Made by a program: the position numbers and the translations under genes. A DNA stretch of 64,000 bases from Cyanobacteriota bacterium (GTDB taxonomy: Bacteria > Acidobacteriota > Vicinamibacteria > Vicinamibacterales > UBA2999), in assembly GCA_019752015.1 (NCBI GenBank), contig JAIEMQ010000052.1, positions 19,846-83,845 of the forward strand, given 5' to 3'. Below the pieces are notes generated by a model. The model worked only from the letters and a program-made list of their open reading frames with translations. It searched no databases and was not told the DNA's origin. Below, piece by piece: positions 43,259 through 53,511 of the stretch. How positions within the stretch are numbered: the stretch's first letter is position 1; each line of letters starts with the position of its first letter.

Positions 43259-44091
43259 CAGCTGAATGAGTATCCGGCCTGGCGCTCCTTGCCCCTGGCC
43301 CGGCGAAGGGTCACCACCGACTTCAGCCGCGTGCGCAGCCGGTCGGCGTCGATGTCGTACTCGAGATCGCCGTCTTCGACGATCGAGATGCGTCCGGTTT
43401 CTTCCGACACCACGATCGCCACCGCATCGTTCTCTTCGGTGACGCCGATCGCGGCGCGATGCCGCGATCCCAGCTCGCGGCTCAACCGCGGATTGATCGT
43501 CAGCGGCAGGAAGCACGCCGCCGCCGCGGCACGATCGCCTTGCATGATCACGGCGCCGTCATGCAGCGGCGAGGTCGGCTGAAAGATGCTGACCAGCAGG
43601 TCGTAGGTGAGCTTCGCGTCGAGCGGGATGCCGCTCTCGATGTAGTTGCGCAGCCCGATCGATCGCTCGATGACGACGATCGCACCCGTCTTCTTCGCCG
43701 ACAGCGTCGTCGCCGCGACCACCAGCTCCTCGACCGTGTCGTCGTCACTGACCTTGCGGTCGAGACGCCGGAACAACTTGCCGCGGCCGAGGTGGATGAG
43801 CGCACGCCGGATGTCGGCCTGCAGCAGCACGATGACCGCGAAGACAACGTAACCGATGATGTTGCGAATCAGCCAGTTGAGCGTTTCAAGCTGGAGGCCG
43901 CGGGACACGTAGAAGAGGCCGATGATCGAGGCAATGCCGACGGCCATCTGCACCGCGCGGGTGCCGCGGATCAGCTTGAGGACCTCGTATATCAGGATCG
44001 CGACGACCAGGATGTCGAGCACGTCCCACCACGTCACTGGCGGACGCCGCAGCAGGTCGGTAAAGCGCTCGAGCAGCTCTGACGGGTTCAT
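43258..44091 (-). CDS. cdaA: Diadenylate cyclase CdaA
   Basis: There are 277 residues. Three N-terminal membrane helices (residues about 20-95) are followed by the DAC domain with LHDGAVIMQGDR and GSRHRAAIG, the two motifs that bind ATP. It makes c-di-AMP, a regulator of osmotic and wall balance. Its cluster with cdaR and glmM supports a link to wall synthesis. Confidence 0.96.
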   Translation of the reverse strand: MNPSELLERFTDLLRRPPVTWWDVLDILVVAILIYEVLKLIRGTRAVQMAVGIASIIGLFYVSRGLQLETLNWLIRNIIGYVVFAVIVLLQADIRRALIHLGRGKLFRRLDRKVSDDDTVEELVVAATTLSAKKTGAIVVIERSIGLRNYIESGIPLDAKLTYDLLVSIFQPTSPLHDGAVIMQGDRAAAAACFLPLTINPRLSRELGSRHRAAIGVTEENDAVAIVVSEETGRISIVEDGDLEYDIDADRLRTRLKSVVTLRRARGKERQAGYSFS

Positions 44092-44124
44092 GGCGCGGGC
44101 AGAAGAATCCTATCAGCCTGCTTG

Positions 44125-44190
44125 CCCTGAGCGAAGTCGAAGGGAGCGAGCGGCCGGCGTTTTATGAAACGCCGGCCGCGAGTCGAAGGG
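44125..44190. repeat. Compound repeat and hairpin at the folP end
   Basis: CCCTGAGCGAAGTCGAAGGG (44125-44144) is followed by a perfect 12-bp hairpin, CGGCCGGCGTTT (44151-44162) and AAACGCCGGCCG (44167-44178) with a TATG loop, then GAGTCGAAGGG. The folP stop codon lies in the loop edge of this hairpin. It may act as a folP terminator although no T-run follows. Confidence 0.65.
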
Positions 44191-45033
44191 AATCCGCAAC
44201 GCGGACCACATGGACCATCTTCTCGACGTTGTGGACGCGCACGATATGGGCGCCCTGCAGGATGGCCGACGTCACCGCCGCCGCCGTGCCCCAGTCGCGG
44301 TCCTCGGGCGAGAGCGGCCCCGTGGCGGCCGCCATGAAGGATTTGCGCGACGGCCCGATCAGCACCGGCAGGTCCAGCTCGGCGAACCGCTCGAGGTTGG
44401 CCAGCACCTCGAGGCTCTGCGCCGCCTTCTTCGCAAAGCCGAGGCCCGGATCGATGATCAGCCGCCGCCGGGTCACGCCGTAGTCCTCGGCGCGGCGGAC
44501 CGCACGCGACAGGTCGGCCAGCACCTCGCCGACCACGTCGCCGTATTCGGCGTGGGCATACATGTCGTCCGGCCGGCCGCGCGTGTGCATCAGGATTGCC
44601 GGAACCGAGCGCTCCGCGACCAGCGGTCCGAGCGCACTGTCGTATTCGAAGGCGCTGATGTCGTTGACGATGCAGGCGCCGCTATCGAGCGCGGCGGCCG
44701 CTACGGAGGCCTTATAGGTATCGATCGACAGGGGGACGGAGACGGCCGACGCAATGGCCTTGATGGCCGGCTGCACGCGCGCCCGTTCGTCGGCAGCGGT
44801 CACCGGGGCGGCGCCGGGCCGCGTCGATTCGGCGCCGATGTCGATGATGTCGGCGCCGGCCGCGGCCATCGCCTGGGCAATGTCGCGCGCCCTCGCCGGG
44901 TCGAGCGCCCTGCCGCCGTCTGAAAAGGAATCGGGCGTGACGTTGATCACGCCCATCACTAAAGTGCGCGGGCCGAGCACCAGAGGCGCCCGGCCCGGAA
45001 TTGGCACGGTGAACGAAGGCCGCGGAGCGGCGA

Positions 45034-45037
<4 letters not shown>
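44162..45037 (-). CDS. folP: Dihydropteroate synthase
   Basis: There are 291 residues. The pterin barrel has [16 protein letters not shown], then [11 protein letters not shown] and a [19 protein letters not shown] signature. It joins pterin pyrophosphate to p-aminobenzoate for folate. The start is a GTG at 45035-45037 in a GTGA overlap with ftsH; the longer reading is a shadow. The last residues ([10 protein letters not shown]) and the stop come from a repeat/hairpin element. Confidence 0.95.
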
Positions 45038-46947
<1,910 letters not shown>

Positions 46948-46960
46948 GTCCTCCAGACGC

Positions 46961-48379
46961 TTAGCGTCTTAGTGTCAAGACTACCACGCTCGTCGTGAGC
47001 GGGGTCACCCTAAACGGGTCAGCCAACACCTCTCCCGCGACCCACACAATCTCGCCCTTCTCAGTAGTGACGATGGGCAGTGCATCACGGTCGTCTCGCG
47101 GCACCTTGCGATCGACGAGCACGTCCTGCACTTTCTTGCGCCCCGGTGCACCGAGTGGATGCAGGCGATCGCCGGGCCGACGGTATCTCACGATCAGATG
47201 CGATCCGAGATGGCTCGCATCGATCACAACTTTGGTGGCATCCGAACCGAAGGATGCTGGTGTCGCCATCGGACCTTCCGCGGTTACGGTCCACGCGCCG
47301 CGCGGCGCCTCGACCGTGCCCGGAATCTCCAACCGCAGTTCGAGGAGGTCATGGGACAGTCCGCCAGCCTGTCTCGCCGAAGCGCGCGGCGCGGAGGCGG
47401 ACCCCCTGATAGTTAAGACAGCGCCCGCGCCAAAACGTTCCACGACCACACCAGAAATATCGGCACGAACCCCGCCGAGCAGCACGCGGCGAAGCTCATC
47501 GGCCTCTTCTAAGCCATACGTGCGGGACGGGTTGGCGGTTTCGAGCGCGTAGCGCGCGACGCGCCGCGCCACTGCCGCCGGGAGCTTCAGGTACTCGCCG
47601 GCGTCGAGCTTGACGGGGCCATCGTCGCTCACTGTTTCGACGGTGCGGACGAAGGCGGCGTTGGCAAGCTTTTCGAGAAACTCGTCGTCTCCGCGCAGCA
47701 GCTCCGCGGCGCGCGCCAGCGCCGCATCGGCCTGCGCGTTGATCGCGCGCAGCTCCGGCATCACCGCGTGCCTCACGCGATTGCGTGGAATCGAACGATC
47801 GAGATTGGTCGCGTCCTCGCGCCACGTCTCGCCGAGCGAGCGCAGAAAATCCTGCAGCTCGGATCGCGTTGCGTCGAGCAGCGGCCGAATCACGTGATCG
47901 CGGCGCGGCGCCATGGCCGCGAGCCCGCTGGCGCCGGCGCCGCGCGCCAGCCGCAAGATCACGGTCTCCGCCTGATCGTCGCGCGTGTGAGCGACCGCGA
48001 CGCGATCGGCGTTGATCGATTCGATCGCCTCCTTGAAGAAGCGCTGCCGCGCGTGGCGGCCCGCGACCTCGATCGAGACCTGGTGCGTCTTCGCGTCCGC
48101 GGGCACGTCGGCGTCACCGATGATCGCGGGCACCTCGAGACGATCGGCCAGCGCCCTGCAGAACGCCGCATCCGCATTGGCGTCCTCGCCTCGCACGTGA
48201 TGATTGAGATGCGCGATGCCCGCGAGGATCAACTCGTCGCGCGCCGCGAGATCGCGCAGCAGGAACGCGAGCGCGGCGGAATCGGATCCGCCCGACACCG
48301 CCGCCACGACGCGCGTCTCCGGCGTCCACAGCGAATGCTGCGCCGCGTACGACCGGATTCGATCAAGAAGACGATTCAC
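46961..48379 (-). CDS. tilS: tRNA(Ile)-lysidine synthetase
   Basis: There are 472 residues. PP-loop [16 protein letters not shown], then [17 protein letters not shown] and the C-terminal TilS domain ([15 protein letters not shown]). It converts the CAU anticodon of tRNA(Ile2) to lysidine. A repeat element encodes [14 protein letters not shown] near residues 325-340. It lies just downstream of a CAT-anticodon tRNA gene on the same strand, which could be its substrate or tRNA(Met). Confidence 0.95.
   Translation of the reverse strand: MNRLLDRIRSYAAQHSLWTPETRVVAAVSGGSDSAALAFLLRDLAARDELILAGIAHLNHHVRGEDANADAAFCRALADRLEVPAIIGDADVPADAKTHQVSIEVAGRHARQRFFKEAIESINADRVAVAHTRDDQAETVILRLARGAGASGLAAMAPRRDHVIRPLLDATRSELQDFLRSLGETWREDATNLDRSIPRNRVRHAVMPELRAINAQADAALARAAELLRGDDEFLEKLANAAFVRTVETVSDDGPVKLDAGEYLKLPAAVARRVARYALETANPSRTYGLEEADELRRVLLGGVRADISGVVVERFGAGAVLTIRGSASAPRASARQAGGLSHDLLELRLEIPGTVEAPRGAWTVTAEGPMATPASFGSDATKVVIDASHLGSHLIVRYRRPGDRLHPLGAPGRKKVQDVLVDRKVPRDDRDALPIVTTEKGEIVWVAGEVLADPFRVTPLTTSVVVLTLRR
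47366..47402 (+). repeat. SARQA-family repeat inside tilS
   Basis: AGCCTGTCTCGCCGAAGC, then GCGCGGC, then GCGGAGGCGGA. It is read as [10 protein letters not shown] in the linker between the TilS domains. The frame is conserved. Confidence 0.7.
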
Positions 48380-48384
48380 GGCGC

Positions 48385-48425
48385 TTTTTATTTTTAACTT
48401 TTAATTTTTAACTTTTAATTTTGTG
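48385..48425. repeat. AT-rich tandem repeat before tilS
   Basis: Two copies of a TTTTTAACTTTTAAT unit lie between the tRNA gene and tilS. It is one of the most AT-rich stretches in the window. It may contain the tilS promoter but no clear hexamer pair is visible. Confidence 0.5.
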
Positions 48426-48428
48426 ATT

Positions 48429-48505
48429 TGGTGCCGGAGGGCGGACTCGAACCGCCGACCCTGCGCTTATGAGACGCATGCTCTAACCAGCTGAGCTACT
48501 CCGGC
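48429..48505 (-). tRNA. tRNA with CAT anticodon (Met elongator or Ile2), CCA encoded
   Basis: A 77-base cloverleaf reads on the minus strand: acceptor GCCGGAG/CTCCGGC, D-arm GCTC-GAGC, anticodon stem TGCGT/GCGCA with loop CTCATAA, T-arm GGCGG-TTCGAGT-CCGCC, discriminator A and an encoded CCA. The anticodon is CAT. The paired first base and the anticodon stem rule against initiator tRNA. The sequence cannot by itself separate elongator tRNA(Met) from tRNA(Ile2) that TilS modifies; the neighbouring tilS makes Ile2 worth considering. Confidence 0.92.
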
Positions 48506-48518
48506 ATGAATCCTCAAT

Positions 48519-48602
48519 AATAACAAAGAACAAAAAACGGAGAACAAAAGGGAGACCGCGCATCCTCGTTTTTCGCTCTCAGTTTTTTGTTCTTTTGTTA
48601 TT
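48519..48602. terminator. AT-rich stem-loop between the tRNA and the upstream gene
   Basis: A 20-base arm (48519-48538, AATAACAAAGAACAAAAAAC) pairs with its complement at 48582-48602 with one bulged T. It could end transcription in either direction because both arms give T-rich RNA ends. It overlaps the stop of the deoxyhypusine-synthase-like gene and contains AACAAA micro-repeats. Confidence 0.5.
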
Positions 48603-49551
48603 CGTTATTTGTTCTTTCCATAAGCGCCGCCGCCAGCAAAGGAATCAACAATTCGTGGTGCCCGGTCAGTGAATAGCCGCGCCCGGTGCCCGCCGTCGGG
48701 CGGTTCACGACGTTGGTCAGCGGACGATAGTGCCGCAGGAAATCCAGGTTCACCGTGGTCAGCCCGTCGAGCGATCGTCCCTCGTTGCGCGCGATCGCAA
48801 CGGCCTTCAGAAATACTTCCGGCAGCACCACGGCCGATCCGCAATTCAAGTAGACGCCGTGCTCGAGCCGAGCGACCGACGATACGAAATATTTGAAATC
48901 GCGAAGGCTGGCTTCGCCGATCGCCGCACCCGATGCTTGCGGATGCATGTGAATGATGTCGGTGCCGATGCCAACATGCACCGTGACGGGAATCTGCAAC
49001 CGCCACGCCGTCGCCGCGACGCTGATCTGCGCGAACGGCGGCCTGGCCGCGTCGAGATGCTTTCCGACCGACTGGCCGAGGCCAAGTCCGGCCGCGACGC
49101 CGTCGTTGATCGCGCGATTCAACTGCGTCCCGGTCTCCTCGGCCATCCCGAAAGTGCCCGGCCCGAGCGTCGCATCGACGTCCTCCGACGTGCCGCCGGA
49201 GAGCGCGATCTCGAAATCGTGAATGATGCCGGCGCCGTTGGTCGCGATCGCCGAGACGAAGCCGCGCTCCATCAGATCGACGAGCACCGGCGACAGTCCG
49301 GTCTTGAGCACATGCGCGCCAAGACCCCAGATGATCGCCTTGCCGTCACGCTTTGCGGACACGAGCGCGTCGACAACGTCCTTGAAATCCTTTGCCGCGA
49401 GCAGATTCGGCAGTGACTTCACGAGGCCGCTGATCCCTGAGCCTGCCTTGTAAGGCGTCGCAAACTGCGCCAGGCCGACCTTGCTCTGCCGCGAGCGCAG
49501 CGGATACGTCGTGATGCCCGAGAGATCGAACTCTTCGTAAGGAAGCTTCAT
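48598..49551 (-). CDS. Deoxyhypusine-synthase-like family protein
   Basis: There are 317 residues. The regions IIWGLGAHVLKTGLSPVL, SAIATNGAGIIHDFEIALSG and VTVHVGIGTDIIHMHP recall the NAD-binding fold of deoxyhypusine synthase relatives. Bacteria lack eIF5A, so the classical reaction is unlikely; homospermidine-type or unknown chemistry is possible. It is flanked by the tRNA and queA. The catalytic Lys of true deoxyhypusine synthase is not evident. The family assignment is moderate and the function open. Confidence 0.5.
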   Translation of the reverse strand: MKLPYEEFDLSGITTYPLRSRQSKVGLAQFATPYKAGSGISGLVKSLPNLLAAKDFKDVVDALVSAKRDGKAIIWGLGAHVLKTGLSPVLVDLMERGFVSAIATNGAGIIHDFEIALSGGTSEDVDATLGPGTFGMAEETGTQLNRAINDGVAAGLGLGQSVGKHLDAARPPFAQISVAATAWRLQIPVTVHVGIGTDIIHMHPQASGAAIGEASLRDFKYFVSSVARLEHGVYLNCGSAVVLPEVFLKAVAIARNEGRSLDGLTTVNLDFLRHYRPLTNVVNRPTAGTGRGYSLTGHHELLIPLLAAALMERTNNE

Positions 49552-49556
49552 AAAAT

Positions 49557-49595
49557 CAACAGCTCAACAGATCATCAGATCATCAGATCACAAGA
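49557..49595. repeat. ATCAGATC micro-repeat at the queA end
   Basis: AACAGCTCAACAGATC is followed by repeated CATCAGAT units, running from just before the deoxyhypusine-synthase-like start (49551) into the queA stop codon at 49588. It may carry the spacer and the last bases of queA. Confidence 0.45.
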
Positions 49596-50640
49596 TAACC
49601 ATGGCGTCACCGTAACTATAAAACCGATAACGGTTCGCAACCGCATCGCGATACGCGTTCAATATCTTCTCGCGGCCTGCCAACGCGGACACCAGCATCA
49701 GCAGCGACGACCGGGGCAGATGGAAATTCGTGATCAACCCCGAGACCAGCGTGAATTCATGACCCGGGTGAATGAACAGCGCTGTTTCTCCCGATCCAGG
49801 CGATACGGTCCCATCGCGCGCCACTTCCAGCGATTCGAGCGTGCGCGTCGTCGTGGTGCCGACGGCAATGATGCGGCGGCCTTCGCGCTTCGCCTTCGTC
49901 AGTGCGGCGGCCGCCGCGGCGTTCACTTCGAAGTGCTCGCCTTCCATCTGATGGTGCTCGACGTTCTCGACTCGAACCGGCTGGAAGGTGCCATAGCCCA
50001 CGTGCAGCGTGATGCTGACGCGTTCGACGCCCCCGGCCGCGAGCGTCTCGAGGATGGCGGGCGTGAAGTGCAGCCCCGCCGTCGGCGCCGCGATCGATCC
50101 GCGCTCCAGCGCATAAACAGTTTGGTATCGATCGCGATCGCTGATCGCATCGGCTCGCTTGATGTACGGCGGCAGCGGCACGTGCCCGATCGCATCGATC
50201 GTCTCCCGTACCGATGATCCGTCGTCGGTCCAGAGCCGGACCGTCCTTCGTCCGTGAAAGTGACTGCCGAGAATCTCGGCCTGGAGCACTGCACCCGACG
50301 CACCCGTGAAGGTCATCCGTGATCCTTCGCGCAGCCGCTGACCGGGATGCACCAGCGCAATCCATGTGTCAGGCGTTTCTGTCGGCCGGATCAGGAAACA
50401 CTCGGCCGCGCCGCCGCCTGGCAATCGCGTTCCGATCAGCCGCGCGGGAAAGACTCGCGTGTCGTTGACGACCAGCAGATCGCCGGCGCGAAGCAGTGAC
50501 GGTAGATCGCTGAACTGGAGATGCGTGATGCGTCCGCTGGCGCGATTGACCGACATCAGCCGGCTGCCGCCGCGGACCGGCGGCGGCTCCTGCGCAATCA
50601 GCTCGCCGGGAAGATCGAAATCGAAGTCGGAGACGTTCAG
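49588..50640 (-). CDS. queA: S-adenosylmethionine:tRNA ribosyltransferase-isomerase
   Basis: There are about 350 residues. NVSDFDFDLPGELIAQEPP is the typical start, then VVNDTRVFPARLIG, GLHFTPAILE, and NFHLPRSSLLMLVSA. QueA adds the epoxyqueuosine ring to tRNA. The best start is a CTG at 50638-50640 overlapping the GNAT stop (CTGA); a GTG at 50701-50703 would add 21 residues read inside the GNAT gene. It forms a unit with the GNAT/protease modules only by position; there is no functional tie. Confidence 0.93.
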   Translation of the reverse strand: MNVSDFDFDLPGELIAQEPPPVRGGSRLMSVNRASGRITHLQFSDLPSLLRAGDLLVVNDTRVFPARLIGTRLPGGGAAECFLIRPTETPDTWIALVHPGQRLREGSRMTFTGASGAVLQAEILGSHFHGRRTVRLWTDDGSSVRETIDAIGHVPLPPYIKRADAISDRDRYQTVYALERGSIAAPTAGLHFTPAILETLAAGGVERVSITLHVGYGTFQPVRVENVEHHQMEGEHFEVNAAAAAALTKAKREGRRIIAVGTTTTRTLESLEVARDGTVSPGSGETALFIHPGHEFTLVSGLITNFHLPRSSLLMLVSALAGREKILNAYRDAVANRYRFYSYGDAMVIL

Positions 50641-51293
50641 TGCGTGGGCTCGAGCAGCTGGCCGATACGCTGCAGCCGCCAATCCTCGGCGAGGATCGAC
50701 CACAGCACCTGGTCGTGATACTGGCCGTTGCGCAGGAACGAGCGGCGCAGGATGCCTTCCTGCACGGCGCCGATCTTCCTCAGCGCGCCGTTGCCGCGTC
50801 CGTTGGCCACCGCGGCGCGCGCTTCGAAACGCTGCGCGCCGACGATGTCGACGCCGAAATTGAGCACCGCCCTGGCGCCATCAACGAACAGGCCGGTGCC
50901 CCAGAACTGCGAGCCGAGCGCGAAGCCCCACTCGCACGATCCAAAGCCGGCCTCGAGCGCGCGCAGCTGGAACAGGCCGACCGCGGTCGTCATGCCGGCG
51001 GGCACGACGCCGAAGCAGATGTGGTTGCCCTTCACGCGCTCGCGAATGGTCCACGCGATGAACGCTTCGAAGCCTTCAATCGTGGTCGGCGGCGGCGAAA
51101 TGAAGCGCGCCACTTCCTCGGTATTGAGCATCGAGAGCAGCGTCGGCGCATCTTCGGCCTTCAGCTCGCGAAGGATGAAGTTCGGTCCGCCGAGGACCGG
51201 CAGCGACAGGCGCCAGTCGGATGTCGTGATCGCCGCCGGCGCGCCAATCGACGTAGCGCGCTCGATCCCGGGCTGGTAGGGCATCTTCTCCAC
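50637..51293 (-). CDS. GNAT acetyltransferase (RimJ/RimL-like), partner of the first NIVWG protease
   Basis: There are 218 residues from a GTG start that directly abuts the protease stop (TAAGTG). MEKMPYQPGIERA opens it; the GNAT domain has ILRELKAEDAPTLLSML, EWGFALGSQFWGTGLFVDGA and the acetyl-CoA site NGRGNGALRKIGAVQEGILRRSF. It acetylates an amino group, target unknown. It is clearly paralogous to the GNAT at 53512-54165, sharing the MEKMPYQP start. Each copy follows a NIVWG protease, so protease and acetyltransferase may act on one pathway. Confidence 0.88.
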   Translation of the reverse strand: MEKMPYQPGIERATSIGAPAAITTSDWRLSLPVLGGPNFILRELKAEDAPTLLSMLNTEEVARFISPPPTTIEGFEAFIAWTIRERVKGNHICFGVVPAGMTTAVGLFQLRALEAGFGSCEWGFALGSQFWGTGLFVDGARAVLNFGVDIVGAQRFEARAAVANGRGNGALRKIGAVQEGILRRSFLRNGQYHDQVLWSILAEDWRLQRIGQLLEPTH

Positions 51294-53372
51294 TTATTGT
51301 CTCCCGCCTGTCAGCACACTGTTGCCCCACACGATGTTGTCATTGCCCCAGACAATGTTGTCCTGGCAATTTCCCCACACGATGTTGTTGCCCCAGACAA
51401 TGTTGTCGTCGTTACCCCAGACGATGTTCTCGCCGCGCACTTCAGAGCAATTGCCCCAGACAATGTTGTCATCGCCGTTGCCCCAGACAATGTTGTCCGC
51501 CGTGTCGCGCGTGATATTGCCCCAGACAATGTTGTCGTCCCAGAAGCCGGCCACCACGTTCGACGCCCACACCTCGCGCAGGTGGCTGTTGCCCCACACG
51601 ATGTTGTCGTCGTCGCTGTTGCCCCAGACGATGTTGTTGGCGTTGCCCCAGACAATGTTGTCGTCGATGCCCCAGACGATGTTGTCGCTCTCGCCGTTGC
51701 CCCAGACAATGTTGTCGTCGGCGTTGTTGCCCCACACGATGTTGTCGTTGTTGCCCCAGACGATGTTGTCGCCGTTACCCCAGACGATGTTGTCGTCGTT
51801 GCCCCACACGATGTTGCCGGCCTGGTTGGCCCAGTCGATGCCGTCGGCCAGCGCGTCGTAGGCCCACACCAGGTCGTCGTCCCAGCGGAACAGGTGCAGC
51901 TCCGCGTAGCGCGGCTGCACGAAGCGATCGCCGTAGATGATGCGGCGACTCCACGTGATCGAGTTGCCGGCCGCGTCGCGATTCGCCGACGTCAGGCGAT
52001 GGCGAATCCAGTTCGCGCCGAACGGCACGTTGGGATTGATCGCATCAGCAAGCGTGAGCGCGCCGGGAATATTGATCGCGCCGGCGCCCTGCGTGAGGAC
52101 ATCGGTCTGCGCCACGAGCCGCGCGGTGAACTGCAGCGAGATCTTCACCGCGTGCACCGGCAGCGCGTGGTTCTCGCGCAGCAGCAGCGCCGCGGCGCCG
52201 GCCACCGCGGGCGACGCCATGCTGGTGCCCGACAGCGTGAAGTAATCGGGACGTCCGTTCGAGCCCGCCACCCGCAGTTTCGGGTTCTCGACGAACAACC
52301 GGCTGCCGCGAGCGGCGAGCGAAACAATGTTCACGCCCGGCGCCACGAGATCGGGCTTCGCCAGCAGATCGTACCGCGTTGGCCCGCGCGAGCTGGAGTC
52401 CGAAACGTGATCGTCGGAGAACTGCGGCGTGCCGCCGGTATCGAGAGAGCCGACGCAAATCGCCGACGGCGCATTGCAGGGAACGCCGACGCCGCCGTAT
52501 CCGGGCTTGTTGTTGTTCGCCGGATTCTGTCCGCGGTTGCCCGCCGCCGTCACCACGACAATGCCCTTGCGCGACAGCCGCTCGACGGCCTGCACCAGCG
52601 GATCGGTGAAGATCGATTCGAGCACGGCGTGGCCGAGCGAGATGTTGACGACCTTGATCTTGTAGGTGTTGTGATTGCGCGCGATCCACTCGAGCGCGTC
52701 GATCACGTCGCTGGTGTTGCCGGTGCAGTCGTCGCCCAGCACGCGCAGCGCGACAATGTCCACATCGGGCGCAATGCCGGCGTAACTGCCGTTCGACAGT
52801 GCGCCGCTGCCGGCGACAATGCCGGCCACGTGCGTGCCGTGGCCGCAGCCATCAACCGGCGTGCGGCCGCCATTGACGAAATCCTTGTAGGCGCGAATCC
52901 GGCTGAGCGGAAGATCCTGGTGAGGCGCGATGCCGGAATCGACAATCGCAACGGAGATGCCGTTGCGCGATCCGCTGACCGTTGCGGGCGCCTGGCCGAT
53001 GCCGGACGGCTTCTTCCAGGCACGATCGCGCGCCGGCGCATCGGCAAGCACGCGGACGCCGGCGTCGAGGGAGACTTGTGACGCGCGCGAGATCTCGCCG
53101 CGCAATGCGCGCGCGCTTCCGAAGACGACCAGCGCCGGACCCGCTTCCGTATCCACGGCGCGTACCGCGGCGCCGCGATCGAGCAGGCGCGTGAACGCGG
53201 CATTCCGCTCCGCCGTCGTCGCAAACTGCATGATGACGCGCGCCGAGTGGCCGGACGCCACGGCGGCTTTCACCGCATCATCAACAGTGCCTGCGGTGGA
53301 CGGAGCAACCGCCAGTACGCTCAACGCGAGCGACACGGCAAGCGTCCGCCACACCTTCCGAATTAATTGCAT
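51294..53372 (-). CDS. Secreted S8 (subtilisin-like) protease with 17 C-terminal NIVWG repeats
   Basis: There are 692 residues from the ATG at 53370-53372. A signal peptide (MQLIRKVWRTLAVSLALSVL) leads to a propeptide I9-like region, then the S8 domain with D145 (IVDSGIAPH), H178 (GCGHGTHVAG), N279 (AAGNRG) and S384 (SGTSMASP). From about residue 515 onward the protein is a run of NIVWG(N/D/I) units separated by short Asp/Asn-rich spacers, 17 copies, ending SVLTGGRQ. It is likely secreted. Translation runs straight into the GNAT gene. Confidence 0.93.
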   Translation of the reverse strand: MQLIRKVWRTLAVSLALSVLAVAPSTAGTVDDAVKAAVASGHSARVIMQFATTAERNAAFTRLLDRGAAVRAVDTEAGPALVVFGSARALRGEISRASQVSLDAGVRVLADAPARDRAWKKPSGIGQAPATVSGSRNGISVAIVDSGIAPHQDLPLSRIRAYKDFVNGGRTPVDGCGHGTHVAGIVAGSGALSNGSYAGIAPDVDIVALRVLGDDCTGNTSDVIDALEWIARNHNTYKIKVVNISLGHAVLESIFTDPLVQAVERLSRKGIVVVTAAGNRGQNPANNNKPGYGGVGVPCNAPSAICVGSLDTGGTPQFSDDHVSDSSSRGPTRYDLLAKPDLVAPGVNIVSLAARGSRLFVENPKLRVAGSNGRPDYFTLSGTSMASPAVAGAAALLLRENHALPVHAVKISLQFTARLVAQTDVLTQGAGAINIPGALTLADAINPNVPFGANWIRHRLTSANRDAAGNSITWSRRIIYGDRFVQPRYAELHLFRWDDDLVWAYDALADGIDWANQAGNIVWGNDDNIVWGNGDNIVWGNNDNIVWGNNADDNIVWGNGESDNIVWGIDDNIVWGNANNIVWGNSDDDNIVWGNSHLREVWASNVVAGFWDDNIVWGNITRDTADNIVWGNGDDNIVWGNCSEVRGENIVWGNDDNIVWGNNIVWGNCQDNIVWGNDNIVWGNSVLTGGRQ
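51321..51816 (-). repeat. NIVWG repeat array, first protease
   Basis: Seventeen copies of a codon block encoding NIVWG are spaced mostly by 8-10 residues. Two longer interruptions occur (SHLREVWASNVVAGFW and CSEVRGE). At the DNA level the plus strand shows the unit CCCCAGACAATGTTGTC or CCCCACACGATGTTGTC over and over. Confidence 0.9.
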
Positions 53373-53511
53373 GCAAATTTTCCAGGTCGAGCCGCGTCTC
53401 ACCTGCGTCGCTCAAGTACTTCAAACGACTTTCAAGTGGTACAGGTCGAGCCGGAATAGCTTACCCCAGCCCGACGCCCTTGGGTAGGTTTACAGATGTG
53501 CCCGGAGGCGT
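53373..53511. other. Intergenic region between the two modules
   Basis: This 139-base gap carries a 12-base direct repeat CAGGTCGAGCCG at 53383-53394 and 53442-53453. No clear promoter hexamers are seen for the first protease. No gene is visible. Confidence 0.4.

Noticed and set aside
46955..46969. AGACGC-TTA-GCGTCT hairpin at the tilS end as a terminator
   Set aside because: Only a 6-bp stem, no T-run, and it overlaps the tilS stop just before the ftsH ribosome binding site; the genes are probably co-transcribed.
48429..48505. Initiator tRNA(fMet)
   Set aside because: Position 1 is paired in the acceptor stem and the anticodon stem lacks the three G-C pairs typical of initiators.
51321..51816. 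Calling the NIVWG repeats a true RTX domain
   Set aside because: The GGxGxDxUx nonapeptide is not present; only a looser resemblance (GND-x-I-x-W-G) is seen, so it is kept as a hypothesis.
51303..51830. Regularly spaced repeats that look at first like a CRISPR array
   Set aside because: The units are in frame and encode NIVWG, spacer lengths vary in multiples of three, and no cas genes are present.
50640..53081. A very long open frame on the plus strand opposite the first protease, rich in PQTMLS-like repeats
   Set aside because: It is the antisense reading of the NIVWG array and GC-rich coding sequence; it lacks a plausible start signal, and the minus-strand protease has a full catalytic set.
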